64,000 nt of DNA, taken from Marinobacter salexigens. GTDB lineage: Bacteria; Pseudomonadota; Gammaproteobacteria; Pseudomonadales; Oleiphilaceae. Position 1 is the stretch's first letter; each line of letters starts with the position of its first letter. The translations under genes were made by a program, and so were the position numbers. The stretch covers positions 1 through 64,000 of the forward strand of contig NZ_NIHC01000008.1 in NCBI RefSeq assembly GCF_002806945.1, given 5' to 3'. The notes beneath the pieces were generated by a model. It saw only the letters and a program-made list of their open reading frames with translations, did not search any database and was not told the DNA's origin. Below are positions 35,148 through 44,604 of the stretch, in pieces.

Positions 35148-35786
35148 TTAGCGAATCAAAAATTGATCGGGCAGCTGTGCTAAAAACAGATCGATCAGAT
35201 GCGCGGTCTGTATCTTCAGCTCAAAGCTTTCCGGCATTAATAACCACAGATAGAGCGCTCCAGTTACCTGAGCCTGAAGGTGAACTATGGCGCTGTCTAT
35301 ATCCAGGTTCTCAGGCAGGATTTGATCCTGCATGGCGGTATCAAAGGCTTTCCGCATTCTTGCAGATCCGATCAGGGCATTTTCTTTTAACAAGGTGCCG
35401 ATGGGTTCACTCTGAGCCGTTATTTCGCATTTCTGGAATATTATTTCGTATACCCTGCGACGATTCGGGTTGCATTCGATTTCGTTAATGACGAAAAGGA
35501 TGGAGTCCCTTAGGCGGGTCAGGGAATCCTGCTGGTCGGCGCCTGTCACTCGATCCATTTGCTGTATTGTTTGTTTGAATGACCGCGTCTGACGATCAAG
35601 CATCGCTTTAAAAATGTCTTGTTTGTTCTTGAAATGCCAGTAAAAAGCGCCACGAGTCAACTGCGCTTCTTGGGCAATATCGTTCAGCGATGTCTGCGCC
35701 ACTCCTTTCCGGTGGAACACCATTTCTGCCGCATCTATCAATTGCTCCCGGGTCTTTTGGGCGTCCTCTTTTGTGCGGCGTGCCAT
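35148..35786 (-). CDS. TetR/AcrR-family efflux repressor
   Basis: This 212-residue repressor has the TetR HTH at 13-60: REQLIDAAEMVFHRKGVAQT, SLNDIAQEAQLTRGAFYWHF. The full N-terminus MARRTKEDAQKTREQLI and the following KNKQDIFKAM match AcrR. The C-terminal half (about 90-205) is a ligand-binding domain of the AcrR/TtgR type. It faces the MipA-MFP-RND operon and a palindrome in the 100-bp spacer closely resembles the AcrR site. It presumably represses the pump and itself until a ligand binds. Confidence 0.92.
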   Translation of the reverse strand: MARRTKEDAQKTREQLIDAAEMVFHRKGVAQTSLNDIAQEAQLTRGAFYWHFKNKQDIFKAMLDRQTRSFKQTIQQMDRVTGADQQDSLTRLRDSILFVINEIECNPNRRRVYEIIFQKCEITAQSEPIGTLLKENALIGSARMRKAFDTAMQDQILPENLDIDSAIVHLQAQVTGALYLWLLMPESFELKIQTAHLIDLFLAQLPDQFLIR

Positions 35787-35830
35787 GGAAAATCTCCCTA
35801 TAGGTATTTTTCCTCTATGCTAACACTTTT

Positions 35831-35852
35831 ATACATACAGTCGTGTATGTAT
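35831..35852. promoter_or_regulatory. Palindromic operator for the TetR/AcrR repressor
   Basis: Perfect 9-bp arms ATACATACA and TGTATGTAT flank GTCG, in the spacer between tetR (start 35786) and mipA (start 35889). E. coli AcrR binds a very similar TACATACA-N-TGTATGTA palindrome, so this is almost certainly the binding site controlling both transcription directions. Confidence 0.88.
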
Positions 35853-35888
35853 AGTGCTCCACCTTAATTTAATGGTTTGGAGCATGCA

Positions 35889-36680
35889 GTGAAGCGTAGC
35901 AAAACCAAGAATTCGAAAGTGAGCCGTGTAACCGTGCCAATTGTCTCCGCAATGTTTGCCACATCGGCGTTTGCAGCCAATGCCGGTGGTGTTCCGGAAT
36001 GGTCTGTGGGGCTTGGGTTGGGTGGCGGATGGTCACCGGAATACCGTGGCGCTGATCGCTATTCTGCCGAGGGGCTGCCCTGGGTGCAGGCAAAGAAAGG
36101 CCGGGTATCAATCAATCCGGTTACGGGCGTGAGCTACGATTTGGTGGCCAATGATCGTTGGACGTTCGCGCCCACAATTTCATACGCCCGGGGCCGGGAA
36201 AATACCGGCGCTATTGCTGCATTCGATAATGTGCACGGCAGCCTGATGGCAGGTGTAGTGGCTAACTGGACGGGCAACAACTGGCAAGTAAACGGCGATA
36301 TTGCGGCCCCGGTAAGCGGAGACGTGGAGGGCGTTCGAGTGCGGGGCTATCTGCGGTATCGCGGTCAGATTACCCAGCGACTGCTGTTTGGGGCTGGCCC
36401 TGGTATGTCTTGGGGCAATGAGCGCTGGAACCAATCGTTGTTTGGTGTCTCCGCCGAGGACTCAGCGCGCTCAGGCTTAAAAGCCTATACAGCTGATAAG
36501 GACTACATGCAGGCCAGCATGAACGGCCGGTTAACCTATCTGATAACCCGGCAACTGAGTGTGTCGACGGTGGCTCGCTATAGCCGGTTAATCGGGAATG
36601 CCGCTGACAGCCCGATTGTTGAGGACGTGGGTGATGCCAATCAGTGGCACGGCAGCATGGCGATTAATTATCAATTCTGA
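35889..36680 (+). CDS. MipA/OmpV-family outer-membrane protein
   Basis: This 263-residue protein has a signal peptide (VTVPIVSAMFATSAFAA) and a beta-barrel of MipA/OmpV type: EWSVGLGLGGGWSPEYRGAD, LPWVQAKKGRVSINPVTGVS, then repeated amphipathic strands with an aromatic end (WHGSMAINYQF). GTG 35889 is preceded by GGAG; a TTG at 35877 would add four residues. In related operons MipA genes sit with RND pumps, as here: 25 bp separate it from the fusion protein. It may give an outer-membrane exit, but no TolC-type channel is present. Confidence 0.85.
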   Translation: MKRSKTKNSKVSRVTVPIVSAMFATSAFAANAGGVPEWSVGLGLGGGWSPEYRGADRYSAEGLPWVQAKKGRVSINPVTGVSYDLVANDRWTFAPTISYARGRENTGAIAAFDNVHGSLMAGVVANWTGNNWQVNGDIAAPVSGDVEGVRVRGYLRYRGQITQRLLFGAGPGMSWGNERWNQSLFGVSAEDSARSGLKAYTADKDYMQASMNGRLTYLITRQLSVSTVARYSRLIGNAADSPIVEDVGDANQWHGSMAINYQF

Positions 36681-36705
36681 GATTTCAGTTAAAGGGCTTC
36701 GATAC

Positions 36706-37782
36706 ATGAACCGTTTGTTTTTGCGGCATCTTTCTATCCTTGCGGCACTGGCGATCCTTCTTGGCATGTCTGGGTGCTCCGGTGACGAGCCGGAACCCAC
36801 AACCGAAACCAGCACGACAGCGCGGCCTGCGGCCATCCAGACCATTGCAAGTTCTAATCCAGGCGGCACAGTGTTCAATGGTGTGGTTCGCGCTGCTGAG
36901 CGCGCCGAGCTTGCATTTCAGGTCGCTGGCCGGCTGATTGAAATGCAGGTTCAGGAGGGGGATCGGGTTGGCAAGGGTGAGGTCCTTGCCAAGTTGGACC
37001 AAGAGGAGTTTCTGCGAGCGGTAAGCTCCGCCAGGGTAGAGTTCGATAAAGCCCAGGCCGACTATGAGCGGGGTGTGAAAATATTCGAGTCGACCCAGGC
37101 CATTGCCAAGAGCGATCTCGAAAAGTTGAAAGCCAACCGGGATCTTGCCAAAAACAGGCTCTCTAATGCCCGGCAGGATCTTGCAAATACAGAGCTTCGT
37201 GCGCCGTTTGAAGGTGTTATCGCAACCAAGTCTGTTAGTAATTTTCGGAACGTGAATTCTGGCCAGGCTATCTATGTGCTTCACGATCTCAATGATCTTG
37301 AGGTAGCGATAGATGTGCCAAGCCGGATGTTTTTATCGCCGACCGATCAACGAAAGGCCTTTGCAACCGTTGAGAACGATAGCGGCGAACGCTTGCGTGT
37401 GGTTTATAAAAGCCACTCGTCGGAGTCCGATTCGTTGTCGCAGACGTATCGCGTCGTTCTCCGGTTTACTGAGCTTAAAGGGCAGAACGTTTTGCCGGGG
37501 ATGAATGCCAGAATATACCCCGACGAAAATGGAATTGCCGACAATACGGCTATACAGGTACCGGTTCAGGCTGTGGTGCCCACCAATACCGGCGGGGAGT
37601 ATGTGTGGCTGTTAAATGATGAGGGGGAAGTTACGAAGAACCCGGTCACGATCGGCGGCCTGTTGGAAGACACAGTCGTGGTAGAGCAGGGCCTGAAGCC
37701 CGGTGATCGCATAGTGGTTGCGGGTGTTAACGCACTTACGGAAGGCATGAAGGTGCGCCCCCTGAAAGAGAAGGGGCAATAG
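36706..37782 (+). CDS. RND efflux periplasmic adaptor (membrane fusion lipoprotein)
   Basis: This 358-residue HlyD/MFP protein has a lipoprotein signal with lipobox LGMSGC. Order of domains: barrel-sandwich lipoyl half-motifs (GRLIEMQVQEGDRVGKGEVL and LRAPFEGVIATKSV), a coiled-coil hairpin (about 105-160, ARVEFDKAQADYERGVKIFE), a beta-barrel with PSRMFLSP, and a membrane-proximal domain (PVQAVVPTNTGGEYVWLLND). It joins the inner-membrane pump to an outer channel. Start ATG 36706 (AAGGG upstream). Two bases separate it from the RND gene. Confidence 0.94.
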   Translation: MNRLFLRHLSILAALAILLGMSGCSGDEPEPTTETSTTARPAAIQTIASSNPGGTVFNGVVRAAERAELAFQVAGRLIEMQVQEGDRVGKGEVLAKLDQEEFLRAVSSARVEFDKAQADYERGVKIFESTQAIAKSDLEKLKANRDLAKNRLSNARQDLANTELRAPFEGVIATKSVSNFRNVNSGQAIYVLHDLNDLEVAIDVPSRMFLSPTDQRKAFATVENDSGERLRVVYKSHSSESDSLSQTYRVVLRFTELKGQNVLPGMNARIYPDENGIADNTAIQVPVQAVVPTNTGGEYVWLLNDEGEVTKNPVTIGGLLEDTVVVEQGLKPGDRIVVAGVNALTEGMKVRPLKEKGQ

Positions 37783-37784
37783 TA

Positions 37785-40700
37785 ATGAATCTTGCAGCCT
37801 ACGCCATTCAAAAGCGCACCAGTTTATGGGTCATCATTTTTCTGATTCTGCTGGGTGGGTATCTGAGCTACAACAATCTTGGCCGCTTTGAGGATCCTGA
37901 ATTTACTATCCGCAAAGCGGTCATTGTCACATCCTATGAGGGTGCAAGTGCTCAGGATGTAGCCGATGAAGTGACCGATGCTATTGAAGCTGCCGTGCAG
38001 TCCATGCAGGAGGTAAAAGAGGTAACGTCGGTCTCCAAGCAGGGTCGTTCGGAAGTTGACGTTGAGATCAAGCTAGAGTTTTCCAAAACCAAAGCGGAAC
38101 TGGAACAGGTGTGGGACAAACTGCGGCGCAAAGTGAATGACGCCCAACGATCTCTGCCTTCCGGTGCCGGCCCGTCTTTTGTGAACGATGATTTTGCCGA
38201 TGTTTACGCGCTTTTCTACGGTATAACCGCGCCTGGCTACAGCAATAAACAGATACAAGAGTACGCCGAATTTCTGAGCAAGGAGCTGGCACTGGTCGAC
38301 GGTGTGGCAAAAACCGCCTTGATAGGCCAGCGGGAAGAGCGGATTTACATCGAAATCTCCAGCGAACGGCTGGAGAATCTGGGGGTTACCGCGAAGCAGG
38401 TATACCAGGTGCTGCAAAAGCAGAACACGATAACAGTGGCAGGAGATGTCAAAGCCGGCTCCATGCGATTGCCAGTGATTCCGGAAAGCGCCGTTGGAAG
38501 CTTCGAGCAATTGAAAAACCTTCCGTTGGGTATTGGGTCAGACGGTCAAACGGTGAAGCTGCAGAACGTTGCCCATGTGAAAAGAGGGTACCAGGAGCCA
38601 GCGGAGTTTCTGATGAAATACAATGGCGAGCGTGCCATTGGCCTGGGCATTTCCAATGTGTCTGGCGGCAATGTGGTCGAAATGGGTAACGCGGTAAAAG
38701 CTCGCCTCGCCGAACTGGATGCTCAGCGGCCCGTCGGCGTGGAGTTGAATCCGGTATCCATACAGTCGGATTCCGTGCAGGCCTCAATCTCGGATTTTAT
38801 TGGCAATCTGGCCGCGGCAGTGGTGATTGTTTTTGTGGTGTTGCTGGCCTTTATCGGTTTGAGATCCGGCGTCATCATTGGTTTTGTGCTGCTGCTCACT
38901 GTGGCTGGCACGCTGATTATCATGCTGATAGACGACATTGCCATGCAGCGGGTGTCTCTTGGGGCGCTGATTATTGCACTGGGCATGTTGGTAGATAACG
39001 CCATAGTGGTCACCGATGCGGTGCTGGTGAAGCTCAGAAACGGTGAAGACCGCTATCAATCCGTTGTGGATGTGGTGCAGTCAACTCGTTGGCCCCTGTT
39101 GGGCGGTACGCTGGTGGGTATTCTTGCGTTTAGCGCCATCGGTTTGTCCCCCAGTGATATGGGTGAATATGCGGGCTCACTGTTCTGGGTGATTTTGTAT
39201 TCCATGGCGCTGAGCTGGCTGTTTTCGGTGACCGTAATTCCGATGCTGTGCTACCAGTTTTTAACAGTGAAACAAACTGGCGAAGCTGCAAAAGAAGGCA
39301 GGATTTTAAGGGCTTACCGCCAACTTTTACAGTGGGTTCTAAGGTATCGGAAGACCACAGGCGTTGTGTTGCTAGCTTTGTTCGCTGGCGGTATTGCCGG
39401 TACCGGGTTGGTTCCTCCGGGCTTCATGCCGGAATCCCAGAGGCCGCAATTTGTGGTGGATGTGTACTTGCCCCAAGGCACAGATATATCCCATACCGCT
39501 GATGTGTTGGGCAGCATTGCAGATGATGTAACAGCTCATGATGATGTTACTGATGTAACGTCCTTTATTGGCGGCGGCGGGCTCAGATTCATGCTTACCT
39601 ATTCGCCCGAGCCCCGTAATGCCTCCTACGGGCAATTGCTTGTGGACGTGGGAGATGAAAGCTTCATTTCGCCTTTAATAAGCAAATTGCAGGGCGAGCT
39701 AACCAAGACCTATCCAGAGGCATCAATCAAAGCCTGGAAATTCATGCTGGGCCGCGGAGGCGGCAAAAAAATCGAGGCCGGGTTCAGCGGTCGGGATTCG
39801 GCCGTCTTGCGTCAGTTGGCTGAGGAAGCAAAAGCGCTAATGGAGCAGAACCCGAATCTGATTGCGGTGCAGGATGACTGGAGGCAGCAGGTGCCGGTTG
39901 TGGTGCCTACCTACAACCATGCATTGCTGCAGAAATTGGGGCTAACCAGTGTTGAGCTTAATCAGGCAGTCGCGCAGACTCTCAGTGGCCGCTCTGTAGG
40001 CCAATATCGTGAGGAAGATGACCTTATTCCTCTGGTTGTGCGCGCACCCTTTGACGAACGCAGCCGCCAGCGGGCCATCGAGAGCATCAAAGTCTACAGT
40101 GAAAAACTGGGCGAGTCGGTGCCGGTAAGCGAACTGACCGACTCTGTGCGAGTGGTGTGGCAGGATGCAATGATCCGCCGGGTTGATCGCCAGCCCACTA
40201 TCATGGTGCAGTCTGATCCCGCACCGGGTATTGCTACCGACCAGGCCTTCACATCAATCCGCGAACAGATTGAAGCCATCGAGCGCCCGCCTGGATACGA
40301 ACTGACTTGGTACGGAGAATACAAAGCCTCGCGGGATGCCAACGAAGGGCTTGCCATATCGGCGCCTTACGGGTTCGCCGCCATGATTCTGGTGGTGGTG
40401 TTCATGTTCAATGCTATTCGGCAGCCCCTTGTGATCTGGTGCACCGTGCCTTTCGCTGTGGTCGGGGTGGTGATTGGCTTGGCATCGTTCCAGGCGGCAT
40501 TTGAGTTTATGGCGATTTTAGGTTTTCTGAGTCTGATTGGAATGATGGTGAAAAATGCCATTGTGCTGGTGGACCAGGCGGATAACGACATCCAAGCGGG
40601 TATGGAGCCGTTTGATGCGGTCGTTCACGCCTCCATCAGTCGCGCACGGCCCGTGGTTTTGGGGGCTTTGACTACTATCATGGGGGTGGCACCGTTATTG

Positions 40701-40826
40701 ATGGACCCCTTCTTCAAAAGCATGGCAGTGACCATCATGTTTGGCCTGCTGTTTGCCACAGCGCTCACTCTGGTGGTGATTCCGCTACTGTACTCCGTAT
40801 TCTTCCGGATTCAATCCAAAAACTGA
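37785..40826 (+). CDS. RND-family multidrug efflux transporter
   Basis: This 1,013-residue HAE1-type RND pump has 12 membrane helices in two halves and large periplasmic loops after helices 1 and 7. Features: GRFEDPEFTIRKAVIVTSYE in the first loop, the proton-relay helix 4 with LIIALGMLVDNAIVVTDAVL, and a second half with FLSLIGMMVKNAIVLVDQAD and RARPVVLGALTTIMGV. Only one Asp-Asn pair (LVDNAI) is obvious in helix 4, as in smaller VexF/CeoB-like branch members. Proton-driven drug or solvent export from the inner membrane with the adaptor upstream. Regulated by the facing AcrR-type repressor. Confidence 0.95.
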   Translation: MNLAAYAIQKRTSLWVIIFLILLGGYLSYNNLGRFEDPEFTIRKAVIVTSYEGASAQDVADEVTDAIEAAVQSMQEVKEVTSVSKQGRSEVDVEIKLEFSKTKAELEQVWDKLRRKVNDAQRSLPSGAGPSFVNDDFADVYALFYGITAPGYSNKQIQEYAEFLSKELALVDGVAKTALIGQREERIYIEISSERLENLGVTAKQVYQVLQKQNTITVAGDVKAGSMRLPVIPESAVGSFEQLKNLPLGIGSDGQTVKLQNVAHVKRGYQEPAEFLMKYNGERAIGLGISNVSGGNVVEMGNAVKARLAELDAQRPVGVELNPVSIQSDSVQASISDFIGNLAAAVVIVFVVLLAFIGLRSGVIIGFVLLLTVAGTLIIMLIDDIAMQRVSLGALIIALGMLVDNAIVVTDAVLVKLRNGEDRYQSVVDVVQSTRWPLLGGTLVGILAFSAIGLSPSDMGEYAGSLFWVILYSMALSWLFSVTVIPMLCYQFLTVKQTGEAAKEGRILRAYRQLLQWVLRYRKTTGVVLLALFAGGIAGTGLVPPGFMPESQRPQFVVDVYLPQGTDISHTADVLGSIADDVTAHDDVTDVTSFIGGGGLRFMLTYSPEPRNASYGQLLVDVGDESFISPLISKLQGELTKTYPEASIKAWKFMLGRGGGKKIEAGFSGRDSAVLRQLAEEAKALMEQNPNLIAVQDDWRQQVPVVVPTYNHALLQKLGLTSVELNQAVAQTLSGRSVGQYREEDDLIPLVVRAPFDERSRQRAIESIKVYSEKLGESVPVSELTDSVRVVWQDAMIRRVDRQPTIMVQSDPAPGIATDQAFTSIREQIEAIERPPGYELTWYGEYKASRDANEGLAISAPYGFAAMILVVVFMFNAIRQPLVIWCTVPFAVVGVVIGLASFQAAFEFMAILGFLSLIGMMVKNAIVLVDQADNDIQAGMEPFDAVVHASISRARPVVLGALTTIMGVAPLLMDPFFKSMAVTIMFGLLFATALTLVVIPLLYSVFFRIQSKN

Positions 40827-40872
40827 GCTTGTCCTATAAGGGTTTGGATGAACCAACATTGAGGTGCGCACT

Positions 40873-40904
40873 AGCCGGAGCTGGTTATTTAATCAGCTTC
40901 GGTT
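40873..40904. terminator. Imperfect hairpin after the RND gene
   Basis: Arms AGCCGGAGCTG and CAGCTTCGGTT pair at 9 of 11 positions around a 10-base AT-rich loop. It lies 47 bp past the RND stop and 53 bp before the amidohydrolase start. There is no T-run, so it may be a weak terminator or an operator. Confidence 0.4.
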
Positions 40905-40956
40905 ACTCTGATTGGATCGGATATATACAATAACAAGACGCAAAAGAGATAACGCA

Positions 40957-42696
40957 ATGACCTCGTACGACTTCATCATCGAAGGCGGCCGTTACTTCGA
41001 CGGCACTGGCGCACCATCTTCCATTCGAAATCTGGCGGTCAAGGATGGCCGTATTGCGAAAGTGACAGCAGGCCCCATTTCCCATGATCAGGCATGCCGT
41101 GTAATTGACGCCACAGGCAAATGGGTCACACCCGGATTCCTTGATACTCACACCCATTACGATGCCGAGTTGCTGGTAAGCCCGAGCCTTTCCGAATCGG
41201 TACGCCATGGTGTAACCACCGTGCTGGTGGGTAGTTGCTCCCTGAGTATGATCTGCAGCGATTACGAGGATGCGTCAGACATTTTCACTCGCGTTGAAAC
41301 CGTGCCAAGGGAGCGGGTACTGCCCATCTTGAGGCAGCACAAAACCTGGTCGACACCAAAACAGTGGGTTGAGCACATCAAGCAGCTGCCCCTTGGCCCT
41401 AACGTTGTCAGTTTCCTGGGCCATAGTGACATGCGGGTTGGAGTGATGGGGTTAAGCCGTGCGACAGATTTGTCCATTCAGCCCAGCGAAGAAGAAATGC
41501 TGACCATGGAGCGTTTGCTGAAAGAGGCGCTTGATGAAGGGTTTCTTGGCTTGTCTACCATGTGCCTGAAGTGGGACAAGGTGGATGGAGATCGGGAGTG
41601 GTCCAAGAGCTTGCCCAGCACCTACGCAAAGTGGGGCGAGATCGCCCGCTTGAACAAGTTGGTGCGCCAGTATGACCGGGTACATCAAGGTGCACCGAAT
41701 GCGGCGACACCCTTGCAGATTCTTCAATATGTTCGCGAGTGTGTGGGTCTTTTACGGCGCCCTCTAAAAACTACGTTAATCAGCCAGATGGATCTGAAAG
41801 GCAGCGCGGCGCTGACCACCCTCACCAAAATAACATCCATGTTTACCAATGCCTTGCGGGGAGACTTCCGCTGGCAGGTATTGCCTACACCGTTCACGGT
41901 GTACGCAGACGGGATTGATGTTGTGTTCTTTGAAGAGTTCGGGGCAGGGGAAATGGCTCTGGATCTGAAAGATGCGGTAGAGCGCAACGACCTTTTACAA
42001 AGTGAGGAGTACCGCCGTAAATTCCGGAAGTTCTATGGTGAAAAGCTGAGCCCCCGAGTTTGGCAGCGGGACTTCGGTGACGCCATGATCATCGACTGCC
42101 CGGATGAATCACTGATTGGTAAGAACTTTGAAGAGGTAGCCCAAGCGCGCGGCATCCATGTGGTGGATCTGTTCCTCGATCTGGTTGTGGAGTTTGGTAA
42201 AAAAATACGCTGGTACACCACGGTGGGAAACCACCGTAAACAAGTATTGAAGCGCTTGGTAAAAGACCCGAGCACACTCATTACCTTCAGTGATGCCGGG
42301 GCCCATATCCGCAATATGGCCTTTTACAACTTGCCGCTGCGCATGTTGAAGCTGGTTCAGGAATCCGTCGACGAGGGTGATGCGGTGATGACTATGGAAC
42401 AGGCCGTTCACCGTTTGACGGGCGATCAAGCCGATTGGTTTGGCATTGAAGCCGGCAAGATCCGGGTAGGTGATCGAGCCGATCTGGTGGTGCTGGATCC
42501 CTCAGGCTTTGACCAGAATCTGGAAGAGGTTTCCTGGGGCGAAATGGAAAACTTTAACCTTCAAAGGTTGGTTAACCGCAACCCGGGCATTGTAAAAACC
42601 GTGATGATCAATGGAAAACTGGCCGTTGATGACGAGCAGTTCCTGCCAGAATTTGGTCACAATGTGGGCTACGGTTCGTTTATCCCCGCTCGCTGA
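40957..42696 (+). CDS. Amidohydrolase, N-acyl-D-amino-acid deacylase family
   Basis: This 579-residue zinc amidohydrolase has the N-terminal beta part (DFIIEGGRYFDGTGAPSS), the first metal site GFLDTHTHYDAELL with H-x-H, later metal/catalytic segments VSFLGHSDMR, and TLITFSDAGAHI with the terminal Asp, and a C-terminal sheet ending FGHNVGYGSFIPAR. This is the D-aminoacylase/dihydroorotase-like layout, although these family members are often misannotated. It would hydrolyse an amide or cyclic amide. ATG 40957 is chosen; upstream in-frame starts lack the conserved beginning. It opens a four-gene same-strand set. Confidence 0.85.
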   Translation: MTSYDFIIEGGRYFDGTGAPSSIRNLAVKDGRIAKVTAGPISHDQACRVIDATGKWVTPGFLDTHTHYDAELLVSPSLSESVRHGVTTVLVGSCSLSMICSDYEDASDIFTRVETVPRERVLPILRQHKTWSTPKQWVEHIKQLPLGPNVVSFLGHSDMRVGVMGLSRATDLSIQPSEEEMLTMERLLKEALDEGFLGLSTMCLKWDKVDGDREWSKSLPSTYAKWGEIARLNKLVRQYDRVHQGAPNAATPLQILQYVRECVGLLRRPLKTTLISQMDLKGSAALTTLTKITSMFTNALRGDFRWQVLPTPFTVYADGIDVVFFEEFGAGEMALDLKDAVERNDLLQSEEYRRKFRKFYGEKLSPRVWQRDFGDAMIIDCPDESLIGKNFEEVAQARGIHVVDLFLDLVVEFGKKIRWYTTVGNHRKQVLKRLVKDPSTLITFSDAGAHIRNMAFYNLPLRMLKLVQESVDEGDAVMTMEQAVHRLTGDQADWFGIEAGKIRVGDRADLVVLDPSGFDQNLEEVSWGEMENFNLQRLVNRNPGIVKTVMINGKLAVDDEQFLPEFGHNVGYGSFIPAR

Positions 42697-42911
42697 TCGC
42701 CAGGCCCGGCATGGAGCGCAAGATTGGGAAATCCCACAAGCAGTGCCACTGTGTGCAAAATACTGCATGTCGCTTATTCTGAACGACTTATGGCCGCATA
42801 TTGTCAAATTGTGATCCGTGTTTAGTCAAGAACGGAGGCATGTTTTATTCTATCCAGAATATTCTTGCGGCCAATAAGGCTGATGTTCTACTAGCCTGAA
42901 GGAGTCTCTTA

Positions 42912-44525
42912 ATGGCCAACCAGCTTGCCACAGACACACTTGTGATCGGCGGCGGACTTGCCGGCATAGTCACAACGCTGGAACTTCTTCGGGCGGGAAA
43001 AAGTGTGACACTGGTGGATCGGGATACACCGGAGCGACTGGGTGGGCTCGCGTTGTGGGCGTTTGGCGGGATGGCCTTGGTTGGTACACCGCTACAACGC
43101 AAAAAGGGTATTCCGGATAGCCCTGAGCGCGCACTGAAAGACTGGATCAGCTTTGGTGAACTGGATGCCCGTGACGAGCACTCTCTGGCTTGGGCTCGTT
43201 ACTATGTAGAGAATTGTTGTAGTGAGGTGCACGACTGGCTAACCGCCGAAGGGATCAGGTTTTTGCCTGCGGTGAACTGGGTTGAGCGAGGCCGGTTAGG
43301 CGAAGGAAACAGTGTGCCGCGCTACCATATAGTGTTTGGAACCTCCCGGGAGCTTACCCGCACTTTGATTGCCGCCATGCGGGAAGCAGGTAAGGATAAT
43401 CGCCTCACAATACTCCACCGGCACAGCATTGACTCGCTTGAATGCAGTGAAGGGCACGTTACCGGTGCCACCGGCACCAATGACGAAACCGGTGAGAAGG
43501 TTAGCTTTACTGCGAACACTGTAGTGTTGGCCACGGGCGGAATTAACGGCAGCCACCAGCAGACTCGAGCCAACTGGCCGAAAGATCGGCCCATGCCCAA
43601 AACCATGCTGAATGGAGCCCACCCTTACGCCGATGGCAAACTGCATCACGAAGTCGCCAACAAGCTCGGTGGCAGTATCGTTAACGCGGGCGAAATGTGG
43701 AACTACGCCGCGGGCTTTCGCCACCCGTATCCTCATTTTAAAGGCCACGGTTTATCAACCATACCTTGTAAGTCAGCTCTTTGGCTGGATCACAAGGGCA
43801 AGCGAATTGGCCCGGAGCCACTGGTAACCGGCTTCGATACCCACTGGCTTTGCCAGCGTGTTGCCGAGCAGGAGCAACCCTGGACCTGGCATCTGTTGAA
43901 CTGGCGCATTGCCGCCAGGGAATTTGCTATCTCAGGCGCAGAGCATAACCAGCGAATACGCGACAAGCAGCTGGTTCGCTTTGTGTTTGAGACGCTGACC
44001 GGCAACCATAACCTGGTCAAGCAGATGGTCCGTGAAAGTGATGATTTTCTGGTGGCCGACACACTTGGAGAGCTTGCCCGGAAAATGAATGCGCTTACCC
44101 GATCCCACGATATTGAGCCGGCCACATTACAGGCTACGGCCGATGCTTTTGATGCAAATTTTACGGCTGGCTGCAAACTGGAAAATGACGATCAGATCCG
44201 CCGCATACTGCATGCCCGTCAATGGGGGCCGGATAAACTGCGCACCTGTAAACCGGCTCCCTTGCAAAAGAAGGGAGCTGGGCCATTTATAGCCGTTCGC
44301 ATGCAGTTGATTACCCGCAAAAGCCTCGGCGGCTTGCGGACTGATTTGATGTCCCGTGTGCTCGACGCTGACAACCAACCGGTACCGGGGCTCTACTGCG
44401 TGGGTGAAGCCGCAGGCTTTGGCGGAGGAGGTTGTAATGGTAAGCGGTCTCTGGAAGGCACATTTTTACCCGGTTGTATATTGACCGCGCGGGCGGCAGC
44501 ACGATCTATTTTGTCCGACACCTGA
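42912..44525 (+). CDS. FAD-dependent dehydrogenase (ketosteroid dehydrogenase-like)
   Basis: This 537-residue FAD-binding protein of the fumarate reductase/3-ketosteroid Delta1-dehydrogenase superfamily (COG3573-like) has the dinucleotide motif VIGGGLAGIVTTLELLRAGK (residues 12-31), a segment VLATGGINGSHQQTR, and the C-terminal FAD closure LYCVGEAAGFGGGGCNGKRS with LEGTFLPGCILTARAAA. It oxidises or reduces a carbon-carbon bond next to a carbonyl; substrate unknown. Start ATG 42912 with GGAG upstream. Second gene of the catabolic set; 216 bp after the amidohydrolase and 80 bp before the ThDP gene. Confidence 0.85.
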   Translation: MANQLATDTLVIGGGLAGIVTTLELLRAGKSVTLVDRDTPERLGGLALWAFGGMALVGTPLQRKKGIPDSPERALKDWISFGELDARDEHSLAWARYYVENCCSEVHDWLTAEGIRFLPAVNWVERGRLGEGNSVPRYHIVFGTSRELTRTLIAAMREAGKDNRLTILHRHSIDSLECSEGHVTGATGTNDETGEKVSFTANTVVLATGGINGSHQQTRANWPKDRPMPKTMLNGAHPYADGKLHHEVANKLGGSIVNAGEMWNYAAGFRHPYPHFKGHGLSTIPCKSALWLDHKGKRIGPEPLVTGFDTHWLCQRVAEQEQPWTWHLLNWRIAAREFAISGAEHNQRIRDKQLVRFVFETLTGNHNLVKQMVRESDDFLVADTLGELARKMNALTRSHDIEPATLQATADAFDANFTAGCKLENDDQIRRILHARQWGPDKLRTCKPAPLQKKGAGPFIAVRMQLITRKSLGGLRTDLMSRVLDADNQPVPGLYCVGEAAGFGGGGCNGKRSLEGTFLPGCILTARAAARSILSDT

Positions 44526-44604
44526 TGCAGAGAAATTATCAGCCAAACGCTGAGCTTTGTGCTCTGGCGTAAGTGCCTATAAACCAATACCAAGGAGAAT
44601 AATA

